This document shows, one piece after another, positions 7,792 to 17,516 of a stretch of 64,000 nt of DNA. The stretch comes from Mucilaginibacter sp. PPCGB 2223. Lineage in GTDB: Bacteria; Bacteroidota; Bacteroidia; Sphingobacteriales; Sphingobacteriaceae. The stretch is taken from assembly GCF_001705515.1 (NCBI RefSeq), contig NZ_MDJS01000003.1:62001-126000 (forward strand), read 5' to 3'. The notes beneath the pieces were generated by a model. It did not search any database. It saw only the letters and a list, made by a program, of their open reading frames with translations, and was not told the origin of the DNA. A program made the position numbers and the translations under genes. Every line of letters starts with the position of its first letter. Position 1 is the first letter of the stretch.

Positions 7792-10011
7792 ATGAAAGAA
7801 TTAGTGATAGACCTGGAAGCCGAAAAGAACGAGATACTGAAACGGTACCGTGCTCTGCTGCGTGCGTGTAAGCCTACTTTACAGAAGGGTGATAAGCGTA
7901 TGATACGTAAAGCATTCGATATGGCTTTGGAGAGCCATAAAGATATGCGCCGTAAATCGGGCGAGCCGTACATCTACCATCCTATTGCCGTCGCACAAAT
8001 AGCGGCCGAGGAGATCGGGCTGGGCACGACCTCGATTGTTTGCGCCTTATTGCACGATGTTGTTGAAGATACCGATGTTTCGCTTGATGATATAGAAAGG
8101 GAATTTGGCAAAAAAGTAGCGCGCATTATCGACGGCCTGACCAAGATTTCGGGCGTATTTGATACCAACAGCTCACTGCAGGCCGAGAACTTCCGTAAGA
8201 TGCTGCTGACCCTTGCCGACGATGTGCGGGTTATCCTCATCAAACTGGCCGACCGCCTGCATAACATGCGTACCATGGAGTTTATGCCGCGCGATAAGCA
8301 GCTGAAACTCTCATCCGAAACGGTTTACCTGTATGCGCCTTTGGCACATCGCCTGGGTTTGTATGCCATAAAGTCAGAACTGGAAGACCTCTCGATGAAA
8401 TACACCGAGCGCGAAACTTACCAGTTCATCAAAAACAAGCTTAACGAAAAAAAGGCCGAACGCGAGCGCTTTATAAGCGATTTCATCGGCCCTATCAAAA
8501 ACATATTGAAGGAGCAAGGGCTGGATGCCGATGTATTCGGCAGGCCGAAATCTATCCATTCGATATGGAACAAGATGAAGAAAAAGGCTATCCCTTTTGA
8601 GGAAGTGTATGACCTTTTTGCCATCCGTATCATTCTGGATAGTACGCCCGATCATGAAAAAGCCGATTGCTGGAAAGCTTATTCCATCGTAACCGACCTT
8701 TATCGCCCAAACCCCGACCGCTTGCGCGACTGGATATCATCGCCTAAAGCCAACGGTTACGAATCATTGCACACTACGGTAATGGGCCCGCGCGGGCAAT
8801 GGGTCGAAGTGCAGATCCGCACCAAACGCATGAACGAGATTGCCGAGAAAGGTTTCGCCGCACACTGGAAATACAAGGAATCATCTACCGACAGCGGCCT
8901 CGACCAATGGGTGCAAAAGGTGCGCGATATGCTAAAAAACCCGGATGCCAACGCACTCGACTTTTTGGATGATTTTAAGATGAACCTATTCTCCGACGAG
9001 ATATTCATCTTTACACCAAAGGGTGCTTTGATACAATTGCCCCTGGATGCAACCGCCCTCGATTTTGCCTTTGAGATACATACCGACGTGGGCGCAAGCT
9101 GTATCGGCGCTAAAGTGAACCATAAACTGGTACCGTTGAACTATAAACTGCAAAACGGCGACCAGGTGGAGATCATCACCTCAAGCAAGCAAACTCCTAA
9201 AGAAGACTGGCTCAATTTTGTGGTGACGGCTAAAGCCAAAGCCAAGATCAAATCATCGCTCAAAGAAGAGAAACGCAAAGTTGCCGAAGATGGCAAGGAG
9301 ATATTGGAGCGTAAGCTGAAAACGCTCAAGATCACTTACAACTCCGATAATATTTATAAGCTCACCTATTACTTTAAGCTTACCTCACCGCAGGACTTAT
9401 TTTACAATGTAGCCAAAGGGCTGATCGATATTAAAGACCTGCGCGAATTTGTAGCATCCGAAAAAACGATCGAAATAAAACCGCAGGATAAGATCGAGGC
9501 CGACCAGGTACAAAACCTGCTGCGCAACATCAAAGCTAAAGACAGCGATATACTGCTTATCGGTGAGGATATGCAGAAGATTGATTACAAGCTTGCCAAT
9601 TGCTGCAACCCTATTCCCGGCGATGATGTTTTCGGGTTTATTACCGTAAGTGATGGCATCAAGATACACCGCACCAACTGCCCCAACGCTACCAAACTGA
9701 TGTCAAACTACGGTTACCGTATTGTCAAAGCCCGCTGGACCAATCAGCAGGAACTGGCTTTCCTTACCGGCTTGCGCATTACGGGTATCGATGATGTAGG
9801 TTTGATCAATAAGCTGACAACGGTTATTTCGAACGACTTTAAGATCAATATCCGCTCTATAACCGTGGATAGCGATAACGGTATATTCGAAGGTTCGATC
9901 ATGGTGTATGTAAATGATACCAATCACCTGGACGACCTGATCAAAAAACTGAATACCGTGAAAGGCATTACTTCGGTAACCCGTTTTGATTCATTAGAGA
10001 AAGCATCGTAG
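7792..10011 (+). CDS. rel: Bifunctional (p)ppGpp synthetase/hydrolase (Rel/SpoT)
   Basis: 739 residues from the ATG at 7792; a GTG at 7783 would add three residues. Domain order is that of long RSH proteins: HD hydrolase (about 40-190, with LLHDVVEDTD), synthetase (about 230-370, with KGFAAHWKYKE), TGS (about 400-460, FTPKGALIQLP), a Cys-rich zinc-finger region (CCNPIPGDD, about residue 600) and a C-terminal ACT domain. The intact HD motif argues for hydrolase activity as well. It makes and degrades the stringent-response alarmone at the ribosome. It stands alone, upstream of a Fur-family gene. Confidence 0.95.
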   Translation: MKELVIDLEAEKNEILKRYRALLRACKPTLQKGDKRMIRKAFDMALESHKDMRRKSGEPYIYHPIAVAQIAAEEIGLGTTSIVCALLHDVVEDTDVSLDDIEREFGKKVARIIDGLTKISGVFDTNSSLQAENFRKMLLTLADDVRVILIKLADRLHNMRTMEFMPRDKQLKLSSETVYLYAPLAHRLGLYAIKSELEDLSMKYTERETYQFIKNKLNEKKAERERFISDFIGPIKNILKEQGLDADVFGRPKSIHSIWNKMKKKAIPFEEVYDLFAIRIILDSTPDHEKADCWKAYSIVTDLYRPNPDRLRDWISSPKANGYESLHTTVMGPRGQWVEVQIRTKRMNEIAEKGFAAHWKYKESSTDSGLDQWVQKVRDMLKNPDANALDFLDDFKMNLFSDEIFIFTPKGALIQLPLDATALDFAFEIHTDVGASCIGAKVNHKLVPLNYKLQNGDQVEIITSSKQTPKEDWLNFVVTAKAKAKIKSSLKEEKRKVAEDGKEILERKLKTLKITYNSDNIYKLTYYFKLTSPQDLFYNVAKGLIDIKDLREFVASEKTIEIKPQDKIEADQVQNLLRNIKAKDSDILLIGEDMQKIDYKLANCCNPIPGDDVFGFITVSDGIKIHRTNCPNATKLMSNYGYRIVKARWTNQQELAFLTGLRITGIDDVGLINKLTTVISNDFKINIRSITVDSDNGIFEGSIMVYVNDTNHLDDLIKKLNTVKGITSVTRFDSLEKAS

Positions 10012-10086
10012 GTACCGAATTCGGGGCTTGCGTTAAGCCTACCAGATCAATCGACATTCTGCCTTTCGCATCAAATAAATTATTAA

Positions 10087-10094
10087 TAACTTTG
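10087..10094 (+). promoter_or_regulatory. -7 promoter element of the Fur-family gene
   Basis: TAACTTTG matches TAnnTTTG, 20 nt before the ATG at 10115. Confidence 0.5.
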
Positions 10095-10114
10095 AACCAG
10101 ATAATTTTTGATAA

Positions 10115-10582
10115 ATGCCTCAACAGGAAACCATAGCTATGGTTAAAAAAATTTTCGAAGCCTATCTCGAAAATAAATCTCTCAGAAAAACTCCGGAGCG
10201 TTTTGCCATACTCGAAGAAATATACTCGCGTACCGACCATTTCGACGTCGAGTCGCTGTATATCCACATGAAAAATAAAAAATACAGGGTTAGCCGCGCC
10301 ACAGTTTACAATACTTTGGAGTTGCTGGTATCGTGCGACCTGGTAACCAAGCATCAGTTTGGTAAAAACATGGCCCAGTTCGAAAAATCGTACGGGTACA
10401 AACAGCATGATCACATCATCTGCATCGATTGCGGTAAGGTAGTCGAGTTTTGCGACCCGCGCATCCAACAGATACAAAGCATGATGGGCGACCTGCTGAA
10501 ATTCGATATCAGGCACCACTCGTTAAACCTGTATGGCAATTGCGCCAAGTTAAAGGCAGGGGCCTGCGACAGAAGAAATTAA
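10115..10582 (+). CDS. Fur-family metal/peroxide-responsive transcriptional regulator
   Basis: 155 residues. The winged-helix DNA-binding half carries [15 protein letters not shown] and the recognition helix [13 protein letters not shown]. The dimerisation half carries the metal-site segment [15 protein letters not shown] and a C-terminal cysteine pair ([11 protein letters not shown]). The CIDC pair suggests a structural zinc site. Whether it senses iron (Fur), peroxide (PerR) or zinc (Zur) cannot be decided from the sequence. It lies between rel and purA in the same direction, 45 nt before purA, so read-through is possible. Confidence 0.88.
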   Translation: MPQQETIAMVKKIFEAYLENKSLRKTPERFAILEEIYSRTDHFDVESLYIHMKNKKYRVSRATVYNTLELLVSCDLVTKHQFGKNMAQFEKSYGYKQHDHIICIDCGKVVEFCDPRIQQIQSMMGDLLKFDIRHHSLNLYGNCAKLKAGACDRRN

Positions 10583-10621
10583 ACCTATAAAAATCATTCA
10601 ATTTTAATTCCGACATAATAA

Positions 10622-11905
<1,284 letters not shown>

Positions 11906-11913
11906 AGACACGT

Positions 11914-12008
11914 GTCATGCTGAACTTGTTTCAGCACCCCACAGGACAGGTAACAACATGCAATTGCTGAATCTGCCCGAGAGATCCCGAAACAAGTTCG
12001 GGATGAGT
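11914..12008. repeat. Interspersed inverted repeat of the TCATGCTGAACTTG family (copy 1)
   Basis: The left end GTCATGCTGAACTTGTTTCA is mirrored at the right end by a copy in opposite orientation that reads TCATCCCGAACTTGTTTCGG on the minus strand, with about 45 bp between. Half-elements recur at 27015 and 49496. It lies between purA and its terminator. Confidence 0.75.
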
Positions 12009-12023
12009 TAGGAAAATAAAATT

Positions 12024-12048
12024 AAGGTCGGATAGCCGGCCTTTTTTA
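12024..12048 (+). terminator. Rho-independent terminator between purA and pabB
   Basis: Arms AAGGTCGG (12024-12031) and CCGGCCTT (12036-12043) with one G-T wobble, followed by a T-run. Confidence 0.8.
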
Positions 12049-12055
12049 TTTTTTA

Positions 12056-12063
12056 TAGGTTTG
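12056..12063 (+). promoter_or_regulatory. -7 promoter element of pabB, abutting the start codon
   Basis: TAGGTTTG matches TAnnTTTG and ends 4 nt before the ATG at 12068, suggesting a leaderless transcript. Confidence 0.5.
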
Positions 12064-12067
12064 CGTC

Positions 12068-13339
12068 ATGATTCTATACGCCGAAAACGTCGACCCGGAA
12101 GCATTTAAACAGCAAGCCCTGCAATGGGCCTCGGGTTTTGAGGTGTCTGGCTGCCTGGACTCGGGGAATTTCGGCGACAAGTACTCAAAATTTAACACTG
12201 TTATCGCAGCTGGTGTTCAAACTGAATTGAAGTGTAACGCAGGCAATGCATTTAATTCGTTAGCCGCTTTTCGAGAACAGAATGCTGAATGGCTGTTTGG
12301 TTTCCTGACCTACGATCTGAAAAATGAGATCGAAAACCTGTCATCAGCAAACAGTGATCATTTACAGTTTCCGGATCTTTATTTCTTCGCCCCTCAACAC
12401 CTGATCCTTATTGGAGCAGAGGGTATTGAGATCATTTCGGCAGAAGCTGAAAAAATATTGGAACAGATAGAACGTCAACATACGGCAAACAAGCGAAATA
12501 TTCCGCACGTCGAGATCAAATCGCGGTTTAATAAGGGCGAGTATATCGACACAATTAAAACTATACAACAACATATCGTTCGCGGCGATATTTACGAAAC
12601 CAATTTTTGCCAGGAGTTTTATGTCGACGGGGCCTTCATAGATCCTTTGTCGGTATTCAGGTACCTGAACGAGATATCTCCTGCCCCTTTCTCCTGCTTC
12701 TTTAAGTTTCACGATCAGTATATTATTTCGGCTTCGCCTGAGCGTTTTATGGCAAAACGGGGTGATCAATTGATATCACAACCGATAAAAGGTACCGCAC
12801 GGCGCAGTACTGATGTCATCGAAGACGAGCAGTTGAAAAACGGTTTAAAGAACCACCCTAAGGAGCAGCAGGAAAATGTAATGATCGTCGACCTGGTGCG
12901 CAATGACCTGACCAAATCGGCAGTACCCGGCACCGTGAAAGTTGAGGAATTGTTCGGCATTTACAGCTTTGAGCAAGTGCATCAAATGATATCGACGGTG
13001 AGTTGCATTAAAGACGAGACGATATCGGATGTAGAAGCCATTCGCAATACATTTCCTATGGGCAGCATGACGGGCGCACCAAAGGTTAGCGCTATGCAGC
13101 TGATGGAAAAGTACGAGCGCACCAAACGCGGGGTTTATTCGGGCGCGGTTGGTTATTTCGACCCGGATGGAGATTTTGATTTCAACGTGGTTATCCGCAC
13201 CATTTTGTATAACGCGGCCAATCAGTACCTGTCGTTCCAGGTGGGCAGTGCCATCACCCACAATGCCGACCCCGAAAAGGAATATGAGGAATGCCTGCTG
13301 AAAGCGAAGGCTATTTTACAGGTTTTAGGTCAGCAATAG
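12068..13339 (+). CDS. pabB: Aminodeoxychorismate synthase component I
   Basis: 423 residues of the chorismate-binding family. The key motif reads PIKGTARR: a lysine after Pro-Ile is characteristic of PabB, whereas anthranilate synthase (TrpE) has alanine there. Other core motifs are ASPERF, NVMIVDLVRNDL, FPMGSMTGAPK and GVYSGAVGYF. It converts chorismate to aminodeoxychorismate for folate, with a PabA glutamine-amidotransferase partner that is not encoded nearby. The N-terminal 130 residues are divergent, as is usual. It converges on the 13349 gene with a 9-bp gap. Confidence 0.9.
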   Translation: MILYAENVDPEAFKQQALQWASGFEVSGCLDSGNFGDKYSKFNTVIAAGVQTELKCNAGNAFNSLAAFREQNAEWLFGFLTYDLKNEIENLSSANSDHLQFPDLYFFAPQHLILIGAEGIEIISAEAEKILEQIERQHTANKRNIPHVEIKSRFNKGEYIDTIKTIQQHIVRGDIYETNFCQEFYVDGAFIDPLSVFRYLNEISPAPFSCFFKFHDQYIISASPERFMAKRGDQLISQPIKGTARRSTDVIEDEQLKNGLKNHPKEQQENVMIVDLVRNDLTKSAVPGTVKVEELFGIYSFEQVHQMISTVSCIKDETISDVEAIRNTFPMGSMTGAPKVSAMQLMEKYERTKRGVYSGAVGYFDPDGDFDFNVVIRTILYNAANQYLSFQVGSAITHNADPEKEYEECLLKAKAILQVLGQQ

Positions 13340-13348
13340 CATTGCTAT

Positions 13349-13822
13349 TTAGAGGCCAGATGTAAATGGGTAAAATGATTTTCTCTCCCCTAAAAACTTT
13401 ATTGAATTATCATTAAGATAAGTATCCATTATATTCATATCTTTCAGGTTAGCTGGATGTAACTCTCTAAGTTTACCATCTAAAGTTTTTATTACTCTAC
13501 CGTAAGTCGCTTTTTTAGCATTGTAAAAGCAATTATAATAACCTTCTATTTCACTATTTTCAATCGTCTTTCTTGAAAAAAATCTAATGAACGTTATATG
13601 TTGCGAAGCGTTATCTAATTCTATCTTTATTACTCCTCCTAAACCAATTAGTATGACTAAACCCATTAAAGACAAGATAATGCACACGAGATAAGGTATC
13701 CAGATATCATCTGTATTTTCTGTTGTCATGGCTTCTTTGAAAAATAAAATTGCAAATACAAAGCAACCCAATACAGTGAATCGTAATAGTATTTTCGTGT
13801 AGTTTGTTGAAATTGTTATCAT
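13349..13822 (-). CDS. Hypothetical membrane protein with two N-terminal TM helices
   Basis: 157 residues. Two hydrophobic helices (about residues 10-28 and 42-68, the second ending VILIGLGGVI) precede a soluble C-terminal part with alternating strands that may form a small PH-like domain. No family is recognised. Base composition is clearly richer in A+T than pabB and the DUF2071 gene on either side, a sign of accessory or transferred origin. The start is the ATG at 13822. Function unknown. Confidence 0.6.
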   Translation of the reverse strand: MITISTNYTKILLRFTVLGCFVFAILFFKEAMTTENTDDIWIPYLVCIILSLMGLVILIGLGGVIKIELDNASQHITFIRFFSRKTIENSEIEGYYNCFYNAKKATYGRVIKTLDGKLRELHPANLKDMNIMDTYLNDNSIKFLGERKSFYPFTSGL

Positions 13823-13869
13823 TTATCCAATTGCATTTAACAGTAAATCTAATTAATTGTACTACGGAT

Positions 13870-14595
13870 TTAAGCAACGATTTTACCAGCTATCCGCACA
13901 ACCACCGGGGAGCCATCGGCAAAAAAGGCCGAATAAGGTTCAACACTTAAATAAGGCACAAACTCTTCGCCATAAAAATGAGCAATATCGGCATCGAAAA
14001 CCGGGTTAGTTACTTCGCGTACATTCCAGCTGATATGTTCAACAGCATACTCTAAAGTTATTGTGCCGTTGAGTGCGTTGTAGCCCCAATAATGCTCAAA
14101 AATGAACTCCTCAGCACTGCCTGGCTGGATAGGACTTATTTCTTTACCGATTGTGGCGCCTAATTTATTCCAGCGTCCTTTTGATTTCCACTCGTACACG
14201 TACTCATCGTGGTGCTGATCAGTCTCCGTAACGGAATGCCGCATCGGCATGGCACGGTAGTGCTCATTATACAGCGTATTCGCCATCAGGCTGATGGCAA
14301 TTTTGGGCACTATTTCGCTGATGAATACGGCGCCGCGCTTCCATTCCTTCCCGTCAAAATGCCTTACGTAGAAACGTAGGTTAACTTCTTCAAAATTGAT
14401 ATGGAACGGCCACCTCACGCCCAAAACGCGGGTATTGTTAAACATAAAACCTACCATGCTTACCAGGGCCTTTCCTTGCCATAAATCCAGTTCGGTTGCC
14501 GGTGGTAAATGAGGTTTAAGCAGTTCCGGATCAACCTCATAGTTTAACATCAGCAGGTTGTTCCATTCGGCAGTTAAAAACTTGGGGTTAGGCAT
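13870..14595 (-). CDS. DUF2071 (YqjF-like) protein
   Basis: 241 residues. The pattern matches the DUF2071 family: LTAEWNNLLMLNYEVDPELL at the N-terminus, HLPPATELDLW, then VSMVGFMFNNTRVLGVRWP and LRFYVRH. Members are soluble and uncharacterised, with a fold related to acetoacetate decarboxylase. No signal peptide. It is transcribed leftward, 35 bp after the M48 lipoprotein gene, with its own promoter element directly before the ATG. Function unknown. Confidence 0.8.
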   Translation of the reverse strand: MPNPKFLTAEWNNLLMLNYEVDPELLKPHLPPATELDLWQGKALVSMVGFMFNNTRVLGVRWPFHINFEEVNLRFYVRHFDGKEWKRGAVFISEIVPKIAISLMANTLYNEHYRAMPMRHSVTETDQHHDEYVYEWKSKGRWNKLGATIGKEISPIQPGSAEEFIFEHYWGYNALNGTITLEYAVEHISWNVREVTNPVFDADIAHFYGEEFVPYLSVEPYSAFFADGSPVVVRIAGKIVA

Positions 14596-14599
14596 AGGG

Positions 14600-14607
14600 C
14601 AAATATA
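14600..14607 (-). promoter_or_regulatory. -7 promoter element of the DUF2071 gene, abutting the start codon
   Basis: Minus-strand TATATTTG, an exact TAnnTTTG match, ends 4 nt before the ATG at 14595. Confidence 0.5.
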
Positions 14608-14630
14608 TCCATAACAAAAAGGCGGATTAT

Positions 14631-15422
14631 TTAAGGCTTGTAATATTTCATAGCCTCAGGTATACGTGCCCGGATATCCGCTATTCGTTGTGCGTCAGAC
14701 GGATGATCGCTCAAAAAGGCCGGCATGGAGTTTCCCTGATTTTGTTTCATCATACGTTGCCAAAAGCTTAAGGCTTCATTGGGGTCGTACCCTGCCATAG
14801 CCATAAAGGTTAAGCCCAGGCGGTCGGCTTCCGACTCCTGATTGCGCGAATATCCTAACAATACCAACGGTGTGCCTATACCATATAATTGATTGATAAC
14901 CGAACTTGAGTTGTTATTTGCCCCGGAACCAAGTAAACCGCCAACACTTTGCGCAACCATTTGCTGCGATATCCTCTCGGCGGCATGATGTGCAATTGCA
15001 TGGCCTATCTCGTGTGCCAAAACAGTTGCCAAACCGGCGTCGGTTTGCGTAACAGGCAAAATACCCGAGTAGACTGCAACCTTGCCCCCCGGCATGCACC
15101 AGGCGTTTACTTCTTTACTTTGTATCAGGTTAAACTCCCATTGAAAGTTGTACTGATTGCCATAGCCATTGTCTTTTAAATATCTTTCGATAGCTGTTGA
15201 CAAGCGAAAGCCGATGTTTTTAACACGCTGGGCATCATTACCATTTCTGATCACGGTGGTCTTTGGATCTGATAATAACTGGGTATAGCTTTGAGCAGCA
15301 GACTGGTTAACCTCTGCATCGCTCACAGCATTAAATTGCTTGCGGCCGGTTAAAGGAACTGTGGCACACGAAAACAAAACAGCTGAAAACCCAGCTGTTA
15401 AAAGTATGTTTTTTAAATTCAT
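14631..15422 (-). CDS. M48-family metalloprotease lipoprotein
   Basis: 263 residues. The signal peptide ends in a lipobox (VLFSC, Cys19), so it is a lipid-anchored envelope protein. The zinc motif HEIGH (in VLAHEIGHAIAHHAAER, about residue 138) and the distal glutamate (NQESEADRLG) define an M48 peptidase related to BepA/LoiP, which process or degrade outer-membrane proteins. It starts 1 nt after the plsY stop, so it is co-transcribed with plsY. The exact substrate is unknown. Confidence 0.9.
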   Translation of the reverse strand: MNLKNILLTAGFSAVLFSCATVPLTGRKQFNAVSDAEVNQSAAQSYTQLLSDPKTTVIRNGNDAQRVKNIGFRLSTAIERYLKDNGYGNQYNFQWEFNLIQSKEVNAWCMPGGKVAVYSGILPVTQTDAGLATVLAHEIGHAIAHHAAERISQQMVAQSVGGLLGSGANNNSSSVINQLYGIGTPLVLLGYSRNQESEADRLGLTFMAMAGYDPNEALSFWQRMMKQNQGNSMPAFLSDHPSDAQRIADIRARIPEAMKYYKP

Positions 15423-15423
15423 G

Positions 15424-16071
15424 TTAAGCGGTTTTGCGTTTAAACAGATTTACCTTCGATTCTTTTCCGTTCAATAATCGTTCCACGTTCTTTTGATGAG
15501 TAACCAGTATGAGGACACAAATACACATCCCGTAAATAATGACTGACTTGTTATGCAGCGGGAAGATAAACGTAACGCCGATGAGGTAAGTAAAACTGGC
15601 GACGATGGAGCTGAGGGATACATACCGCGTAATAATCAGTACGGTGATAAACACCAGCACGCAGAGCAAGGCTGCAGGTAAGTGTACAGCTAAGATCATC
15701 CCAAAAAGGGTTGCTACACCTTTACCGCCCCTAAAACCTGCAAATATCGGGAACAGGTGGCCCATTACTGCGGTAATGCCCAATGCAAGCTGGTAATTGG
15801 TAAAATCGACAGAATGAGATGACCCTGTTGTGGATACGCCTATGAAATAAGCCAGGTTGGTTGCTCCCCAGCCTTTTAAAATATCGATCAGCATTACCGG
15901 GATACCAGCCTTTTTGCCCAGTACCCTGAAAGTGTTGGTGGCACCGGCATTACCGCTGCCATATTCGCGGACATCGACCCCGTAAAAAGCCTGTCCAATC
16001 CATACAGCCGTGGGTATCGATCCGAATAAGTAGGCCAGTATGAGTGCTGAAATCGAGTATATAGAAATCAT
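15424..16071 (-). CDS. plsY: Acyl-phosphate:glycerol-3-phosphate acyltransferase
   Basis: 215 residues, a membrane protein with about five hydrophobic helices. The three PlsY motifs are present: GSGNAGATNTFRVLGKKAG (about residue 38), FRGGKGVAT (about 118) and the C-terminal HQKNVERLLNGKE. It transfers acyl from acyl-phosphate to glycerol-3-phosphate, the first step of phospholipid synthesis, at the inner membrane. Downstream of nadC by 44 bp and upstream of the M48 lipoprotein by 1 nt. Confidence 0.95.
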   Translation of the reverse strand: MISIYSISALILAYLFGSIPTAVWIGQAFYGVDVREYGSGNAGATNTFRVLGKKAGIPVMLIDILKGWGATNLAYFIGVSTTGSSHSVDFTNYQLALGITAVMGHLFPIFAGFRGGKGVATLFGMILAVHLPAALLCVLVFITVLIITRYVSLSSIVASFTYLIGVTFIFPLHNKSVIIYGMCICVLILVTHQKNVERLLNGKESKVNLFKRKTA

Positions 16072-16115
16072 CCCAGTACAATAATACTAATTTGACTTGG
16101 TACTATTTAATATTT

Positions 16116-16967
16116 TTAATCGTTTACAGCTTTCAGGCTCAGGTCGAGGCTTTTACCCGAGTGCGTTAGTGCGGCGCCTATCGAAATATAATCCACGCCG
16201 CATTCGGCATAGCTGCGCACATTCCCGGTAGTGATACCTCCCGAGGCTTCGGTTACATAACGGCCGTCAATAGTCTCCACCGCTTTTCTCAAATCAACAA
16301 GCGAAAAATTATCCATCATAATCCGCTGAACCCCGCCTGTCTGTAAAACTTCGTCGAGCTCCTGCAAATTGCGTACCTCAATTTCTATATCGAGTGTTTT
16401 ATTGTTCTGGGCAAGATAGTTTTTAGCGTTGCGGATAGCGTTGGCGATGCCGCCTGAGTAATCGACGTGGTTATCCTTGATCAGGATCATATCGTACAAA
16501 CCAAAACGGTTATTAACTCCTCCGCCTATTTTAACGGCCCATTTTTCAAAGTACCTAAAGCCAGGTGTGGTTTTACGGGTATCTAATATTTTGGTACCGG
16601 TACCTTTAATTGATTCAACAATAGCGTTTGTTTGGGTGGCTATAGCCGACATGCGCTGCATGCAGTTGAGCACCAAACGTTCGGCTTTTAAAATGCTGTG
16701 GCTGCTGCCCGATACATTAAGCACAATATCGCCAACCGAAATAGCTGCGCCGTCTTTCAAAAAAACTTCGGTTTTAAGAGCAGGGTCAACGGTGTTGAAT
16801 ATCTCCAACGCTACTTCAACGCCAGCCAGTATGCCGGCCTCTTTTACCAGTAATTTGGCTTTGCCCTGGGTATTTGCAGGTATAGTTGCCAGCGAGGTAT
16901 GGTCGCCATCACCTACATCTTCAGCAAGGCTTTTCACAATAAAATCGTGGACGAGTGTTTTATCCAT
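16116..16967 (-). CDS. nadC: Carboxylating nicotinate-nucleotide pyrophosphorylase
   Basis: 283 residues. The family signature RKTTPGFR (about residue 136), the lysine and aspartate of LIKDNH (about 163) and the barrel motif MMDNFS are present. It converts quinolinate and PRPP to nicotinate mononucleotide, CO2 and pyrophosphate in de novo NAD synthesis. nadA and nadB are not next to it. A TAATTTTG element lies 17 nt before the ATG. Downstream it may continue into plsY. Confidence 0.95.
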   Translation of the reverse strand: MDKTLVHDFIVKSLAEDVGDGDHTSLATIPANTQGKAKLLVKEAGILAGVEVALEIFNTVDPALKTEVFLKDGAAISVGDIVLNVSGSSHSILKAERLVLNCMQRMSAIATQTNAIVESIKGTGTKILDTRKTTPGFRYFEKWAVKIGGGVNNRFGLYDMILIKDNHVDYSGGIANAIRNAKNYLAQNNKTLDIEIEVRNLQELDEVLQTGGVQRIMMDNFSLVDLRKAVETIDGRYVTEASGGITTGNVRSYAECGVDYISIGAALTHSGKSLDLSLKAVND

Positions 16968-16984
16968 TGTGTGTTATTAAGCCG

Positions 16985-16992
16985 CAAAATTA
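16985..16992 (-). promoter_or_regulatory. -7 promoter element of nadC
   Basis: Minus-strand TAATTTTG, a TAnnTTTG match, 17 nt before the ATG at 16967. Confidence 0.45.
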
Positions 16993-17006
16993 AAAAATAC
17001 TTTCAG

Positions 17007-17396
17007 CTATTTAGCCTTTTCTTCTTCGATGCGAAGTTCGGTAACTTCAAAGTTGCCGTTGCTGCTGCGTAAGGAGACAGAGGTGCGGTAATTACCGTTT
17101 TTGGTAACAAGGGTACAAACGGCAAATCTCATTGCTGGGTTCGAATCAACCTGGTGGATAATCCTGATACCCGAAACCTGGTTTTTTGAAAAAAATCCAC
17201 TCAGTATGGTTTCGGCCTGCTCGCGCGAATACACACCTTCTTCGGAAAGGATGGTCAGTTCGACATTCGGGGCAAAGGTTTTAACCAATTCTTTTACATT
17301 GCCCTGCCTGATGAGGCCCGCAGTTTTTTCGACCGGGTCGGCTTTTTGGTAAAATGTAAAAAATGAAAAAACAAATGTAAACAGAAGTAATTTCAT
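17007..17396 (-). CDS. DUF4783 family exported protein (NTF2-like)
   Basis: 129 residues with an N-terminal hydrophobic signal (LLLFTFVFSFFTF). The mature part reads as a small NTF2/SnoaL-like cone fold, with LIRQGNVKELVKTFAPNVEL and ILSGFFSKNQV, as in the Bacteroidota DUF4783 family. Proteins of this type are probably periplasmic with no known enzyme activity. It lies 39 bp upstream of nadC in the same direction. Function unknown. Confidence 0.75.
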   Translation of the reverse strand: MKLLLFTFVFSFFTFYQKADPVEKTAGLIRQGNVKELVKTFAPNVELTILSEEGVYSREQAETILSGFFSKNQVSGIRIIHQVDSNPAMRFAVCTLVTKNGNYRTSVSLRSSNGNFEVTELRIEEEKAK

Positions 17397-17504
17397 ATTA
17401 ATTGTGGATGTTTCCTTTTAGGTAAATGTTTGGGTTAAAAAACTTTACTTATATACTATTGCCCTTTAACCACATAAATATAACAAAAAGTTAACATATC
17501 GCCC

Positions 17505-17512
17505 TATATTTG
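17505..17512 (+). promoter_or_regulatory. -7 promoter element of gpmI, abutting the start codon
   Basis: TATATTTG, an exact TAnnTTTG match, ends 4 nt before the GTG at 17517 and supports that start. Confidence 0.55.
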
Positions 17513-17516
17513 CACC

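Noticed and set aside
16477..16980. Rightward frame of 167 codons
   Set aside because: Antisense to nadC, which has all its motifs.
17135..17160. GGGTTCGAATCAACC, tRNA T-arm-like
   Set aside because: It lies in the DUF4783 gene and no acceptor stem or anticodon arm can be folded around it.
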